Below, piece by piece: positions 5,019-7,907 of a DNA stretch of 7,907 nucleotides; the stretch's first letter is position 1, and each line of letters starts with the position of its first letter. Where the stretch lies: assembly GCA_955652265.1 (NCBI GenBank), contig CATPBD010000144.1, positions 1 through 7,907 of the forward strand, read 5' to 3'. This stretch comes from an uncultured Gemmatimonadaceae bacterium (GTDB lineage: Bacteria > Gemmatimonadota > Gemmatimonadetes > Gemmatimonadales > Gemmatimonadaceae). A model generated the notes under the pieces. That model was not told the DNA's origin and made no database searches. It saw nothing but the letters and a program-made list of their open reading frames with translations. The translations under genes were made by a program, and so were the position numbers.

Positions 5019-7438
5019 AGCTTTCTCCGGAAAACGCCGCAAGCGTCCAGTGTCGCCGCGTCGTTCGATCGGGACACGCGGACGGACCCGCATGGAAGCA
5101 GTGAATTCTTCGCCACCCATCGCGAGCGCCGGCGTGATCCGACGTCGGAGACAAATCGCTCTACGAGTCCGGTCCGTGACGAATCGAATGCCGAGAGAGC
5201 CGCCGCCGTCTTGATCGCGAGCTCGCTCTCCTGCGCGCGCACGTACAGGAGCGGCAGGTGCGCGGCGACGGCTATGTCCGCCGTCGGGATCGTTCCGTCG
5301 ATGGAGCCCGGCCTGTCCCATACCGCTGTCGTGTACTTCGCTTCCAGGTAGCTCGAATACAGTCTCGCCGCCGCAGCGCTCCGCCCTGAGAATTCGAGGC
5401 GTTTTCCGATCGCGAGATAAATTTCCGGCGCGCCGACGTACCCATGTCTGAGCGAGCTCTCCAACAAGGCCAGCGCGGAGTCGCTCGCACCGTATCTGAG
5501 CTGGTTTTCTGCCAGCGCGTAGCGCGGCTCTCCGAGACCGGGGTCAGCCCGCACCGCATCCTCCAGTACGACGCGCGCGCCATCGTAGTCGCCATCCTCG
5601 GTGTACAGGTTGGCGAGAATCATCCTCTGCTGGATGCGGTGCGGGCTCAAGTCGATGGCCTTGTGCAAACTCTCAATGGCCTCGTCGAGGTATGATCGCG
5701 AACCGTAGAAGCTGGCGGCGTCGAGGAGCAAGCTCGCTTCGTGTGTGTAGAGTCTGTCGTTGAGAGTGTCGCGGTGGATCTCCTGACGGAACGCCGAGAC
5801 CGTGCTTGCAAAGGCCGTCTCCAACGTCCGCCGCTCCACAGGATTGCGCCGCATCTCGGCGTAGCGCGGACGCAGCGAGGCGAGGTATTGACCCATAATC
5901 AACGGAGTGTGCGCCGTTTGGTGAGCCGATGTCCGGGCGAGAACGCTGAATTCCGCCAGCGTCTGACTCACTGGTCCCCGAGAAACATCGACTTTCGCAA
6001 GCGCCAGATTCGCACGAAGCGGCGTATAGGCTTCCGCATAAAGGAGAGCGGCGGTAAGTAGCGCGGAAGAAAATGCGACTGTCATTGGAATTCGACCCGC
6101 GGCATGACGCCATTCGGTCGCCGGCCGAACCACCCCGTGTGGGTTTTCGCGCGACGCGATCAATGCCGCGACGAGAATCCACAGCATTGTCGAATTCAGG
6201 TCGACAAACCAGAAGAAGAGATAGACGGAGTAGGCAACCTGCAGTCCAGCGAGAATCGCGAGCGAGGAGGCGGACAGTCTTTCGTCGCGATACGCCCGGA
6301 CCAGAGTGACGGCGATCGCCACCCAAATCCCGAGGAATGTGATCGCACCGATCAGTCCAGTCGTCGCCAACAGCTCAAGGTACTGATTGTGTGTTCTGTC
6401 GTAGACGTCGGTATCCAGACGATAGATGCCGGGATCGAAGTGCGCGGACCAGACGAGATTGTGATTCTCAGGCCCGTATCCAAGGAGCGGGCGGTCCTGG
6501 AAACCATCGATCGCCGCCCGCCATTGCATGGTTCGTGACTCGTCTGAGCCCGCAGGGTTTGTGAGAGCGAGACGCTGAAATACCGTGGGCGCGTGACGCG
6601 TCAATTCGCTCGCTGGAAAATTTCTGATCCTCGCGGAGATTGCGAGCACCACACACGCGATGCCGATCGCTGCGGTCGGGGCAATCCAGCGTCTGCGCGA
6701 TTTTGTCTGGAGAACTGCGAAGATCACAGAGCCTGTAACCGCACCTAATGCGAGTCCGATCACGGTACTCCTGTTCTCGGCGTAGACCAATCCGATCAAA
6801 TTGACGCCACCAGCCGCCACGTACAGCAAGCGAAAGCGGATGCTCGTCGACGCGAGATACCCGGCCAGTGCGGCGGCGAAGAGCAAATACGCTGCAAGCA
6901 GCCCCGAGTTGCCAACCGTGGAAGAGCTGGCGGACAGCATGGCGCCCGAGAAGCGCGCCGCCGACGCGAACTCGGAGTGCTCAAGGATCGCGCTCGTGCT
7001 GATGAAGACGCTCACGACCAGAGCTGCGTTCAGAACCCAGCTCCACTCTTCGTCGCGAAGGGTGCGCAGAAGGAGAAAGAAGAGAGCCAAGTGTAGCCAC
7101 GCCCAGACTCCGCCCATTCTTTCAAAATCCCCAAACAAGCTGTGGTCGCGGGCCGGGGAGAAGAGCGCGGACAAGAGTGCCGAGGCAACAAACGCGACGA
7201 GCGCCCAGAAAATGGGCTCGTAACGCAGATCCAGCTCATCGCCGCCGAAGCAGAGAGCCCAGACGAGGACGAGCGTTCCCAGCTCTGCCACGACGCGAAA
7301 GAAGATGTTCCTTGGCACTACGTAGGGGAAAAAGAAGGCCGTGGGCACGATCACAGGAACGAGGAGCGACGCGATCACCAAGCACAGAATCGCGAGCCGC
7401 CAATTGGCGCCTGTCGATATTCTCGTCAGAACTCGCAT
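5015..7438 (-). CDS. O-antigen ligase / O-oligosaccharyltransferase-like membrane protein with TPR domain
   Basis: This 807-residue polytopic protein resembles the Wzy_C superfamily (WaaL, PglL/TfpO, Wzy). About 10-13 hydrophobic segments run from residue 12 to 468. Family-like landmarks are GNSGLLAAYLL (176-186), the Arg in ENRSTVIGL (221-229), RAAIDGFQDRPLLGYGPENH (307-326), and RTHNQYLELLATTG (348-361), whose His350 matches the conserved periplasmic-loop His of WaaL/PglL enzymes. These enzymes transfer undecaprenyl-linked glycan to lipid A core or to pilin and other proteins in the periplasm. Residues about 577-700 contain roughly four TPR-like units (for example AIESLHKAIDLSP). The last 50 residues are basic and low in recognisable structure. 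The ATG at 7438 starts two bases after the esterase stop; the frame is open further upstream, but there it overlaps the esterase in a non-coding frame. Acceptor and donor cannot be told from sequence. Confidence 0.82.
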   Translation of the reverse strand: MRVLTRISTGANWRLAILCLVIASLLVPVIVPTAFFFPYVVPRNIFFRVVAELGTLVLVWALCFGGDELDLRYEPIFWALVAFVASALLSALFSPARDHSLFGDFERMGGVWAWLHLALFFLLLRTLRDEEWSWVLNAALVVSVFISTSAILEHSEFASAARFSGAMLSASSSTVGNSGLLAAYLLFAAALAGYLASTSIRFRLLYVAAGGVNLIGLVYAENRSTVIGLALGAVTGSVIFAVLQTKSRRRWIAPTAAIGIACVVLAISARIRNFPASELTRHAPTVFQRLALTNPAGSDESRTMQWRAAIDGFQDRPLLGYGPENHNLVWSAHFDPGIYRLDTDVYDRTHNQYLELLATTGLIGAITFLGIWVAIAVTLVRAYRDERLSASSLAILAGLQVAYSVYLFFWFVDLNSTMLWILVAALIASRENPHGVVRPATEWRHAAGRIPMTVAFSSALLTAALLYAEAYTPLRANLALAKVDVSRGPVSQTLAEFSVLARTSAHQTAHTPLIMGQYLASLRPRYAEMRRNPVERRTLETAFASTVSAFRQEIHRDTLNDRLYTHEASLLLDAASFYGSRSYLDEAIESLHKAIDLSPHRIQQRMILANLYTEDGDYDGARVVLEDAVRADPGLGEPRYALAENQLRYGASDSALALLESSLRHGYVGAPEIYLAIGKRLEFSGRSAAAARLYSSYLEAKYTTAVWDRPGSIDGTIPTADIAVAAHLPLLYVRAQESELAIKTAAALSAFDSSRTGLVERFVSDVGSRRRSRWVAKNSLLPCGSVRVSRSNDAATLDACGVFRRKL

Positions 7439-7440
7439 GC

Positions 7441-7907
7441 TCAATTCCCGCCAATACCCGCCAGACTTCGCAGTGTATCCGGAATGATTTCGTGGCCGCC
7501 ATCGAAGCGAATTGTTTCGTGCGGGAGACCGAGGTCTTTCAATCGTGATTCCTGCGCCGCAACCAACTCGGGTTTGGCGAAGTCGTCGTGTCGACCGAGA
7601 ACGACGGTCAGTGGAGCGCGACGGCCCAGGGCGGCAGCGTCCTTGGCAGTGAGCTCGGGCGGCAGCAAACCAGCCCACAGCACTACGCGATCCGGATCTA
7701 CTTTGCCGCGAGCGACCCAGCGGGCGACGGTAGCCGTCCCCTGAGAAAAACCCAGGACCCACAAGCGAACCGATTCGCGGCGCACGACCGAGAAAATTTC
7801 GTCGTACAACAAATCCAGATAGCCCACGTAGTCTTCGATCTCGCACTCGCGATCCTCTGAAGTCATCCATGTAGCGCCAACCGGAGTGTTCGGGGCGTGC
7901 GATCCAC
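7441..7907 (-). CDS. Alpha/beta hydrolase, phospholipase/carboxylesterase type (partial at right edge)
   Basis: The visible 154 residues run from GSHAPNTPVGATW to a TGA at 7443-7441. The frame is still open at the window edge, so the N-terminus, including the first beta strands and oxyanion region, is missing. The nucleophile elbow is LGFSQGT (visible Ser54). The acid is in GRHDDFAKPE (visible Asp107 or 108), and the general base is His138 in FDGGHEI. Order and spacing match the phospholipase/carboxylesterase family (PF02230 type), which cleaves short-chain esters or lysophospholipids and acts in the cytoplasm. An ATG at 7866 is not the likely start, because upstream codons continue a family-like sequence into a Trp just before it. 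The ligase gene begins two bases downstream, so the two are probably one operon whose promoter lies beyond the window. The substrate is unknown. Confidence 0.85.
   Translation of the reverse strand, partial: GSHAPNTPVGATWMTSEDRECEIEDYVGYLDLLYDEIFSVVRRESVRLWVLGFSQGTATVARWVARGKVDPDRVVLWAGLLPPELTAKDAAALGRRAPLTVVLGRHDDFAKPELVAAQESRLKDLGLPHETIRFDGGHEIIPDTLRSLAGIGGN

Noticed and set aside
5673..6326. 217-codon minus-strand open frame inside the ligase gene
   Set aside because: It lies in another frame over the membrane and periplasmic part of the ligase and is rich in Arg, Ser and Cys without a domain.
7142..7744. 200-codon plus-strand open frame opposite the ligase and esterase
   Set aside because: It has no domain or credible start and is highly charged with low complexity, so it is a shadow of the minus-strand genes.
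7864..7866. ATG as the esterase start
   Set aside because: The frame stays open to the window edge with family-like sequence (NTPVGATW) before it, and a start here would remove the first half of the hydrolase fold.
7439..7870. In-frame 144-codon extension of the ligase
   Set aside because: It is an Arg/Ser/Gly-rich translation of a wrong frame over the esterase gene, whose catalytic motifs lie in a different frame of the same strand.
1..7907. Search for mobile elements, CRISPR, tRNA and rRNA
   Set aside because: No transposase or integrase motif, no regularly spaced repeat-spacer pattern, and no cloverleaf or rRNA-like conserved stretch was seen; nearly all of the DNA is explained by the listed genes.

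Overview
The window looks like a chromosomal segment of a GC-rich, diderm, surface-motile bacterium. Four things suggest this: a type IV pilin with its own PilS/PilR two-component system, a sigma-54 style promoter, an O-antigen ligase/pilin-glycosylase type membrane enzyme, and strong G/C preference at codon third positions. The pilin C-terminal pattern (WTATATH followed by a short Cys-Cys loop) resembles pilins I associate with Gemmatimonadota, Acidobacteriota and deltaproteobacterial lineages. Gemmatimonadota is my best guess, but this is an impression and not a phylogenetic result.

Layout from left to right. Positions 1-126 hold the last 41 codons of an unrecognised plus-strand gene. A bidirectional rho-independent terminator (148-183) separates it from the minus-strand pilin gene pilA (202-567). 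A 220-base regulatory gap (568-787) follows; read on the minus strand it contains a good sigma-54 promoter match (659-674), an overlapping perfect inverted repeat, and two 13-base direct repeats 22 bases apart (740-774) that suit an upstream activator site. Next come pilR (788-2161) and pilS (2158-3600), which overlap by four bases. A very short divergent spacer leads to a plus-strand CNNM/CBS/CorC_HlyC membrane protein gene (about 3654-5018). Its stop codon overlaps the stop codon of a convergent minus-strand gene (5015-7438) for a multi-pass Wzy_C/O-antigen-ligase-like protein with C-terminal TPR repeats. Two bases upstream of that gene is a serine alpha/beta hydrolase of the phospholipase/carboxylesterase type (7441 to beyond 7907), which runs off the right edge.

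How the parts fit. PilS is a six-helix membrane kinase and PilR a full-length sigma-54 activator. The DNA between pilR and pilA has the architecture expected for PilR-dependent transcription of pilA: activator sites about 90-125 bases upstream of a -24/-12 promoter, followed by an 80-base leader and a strong ribosome binding site. The glycan ligase could modify pilin or build surface polysaccharide, but it is not co-transcribed with the pil genes. The CNNM protein and the esterase have no evident link to pili. I saw no mobile element, CRISPR array, tRNA or rRNA. The most informative part of the window is the pilA control region; I do not see a wholly new multi-gene system.
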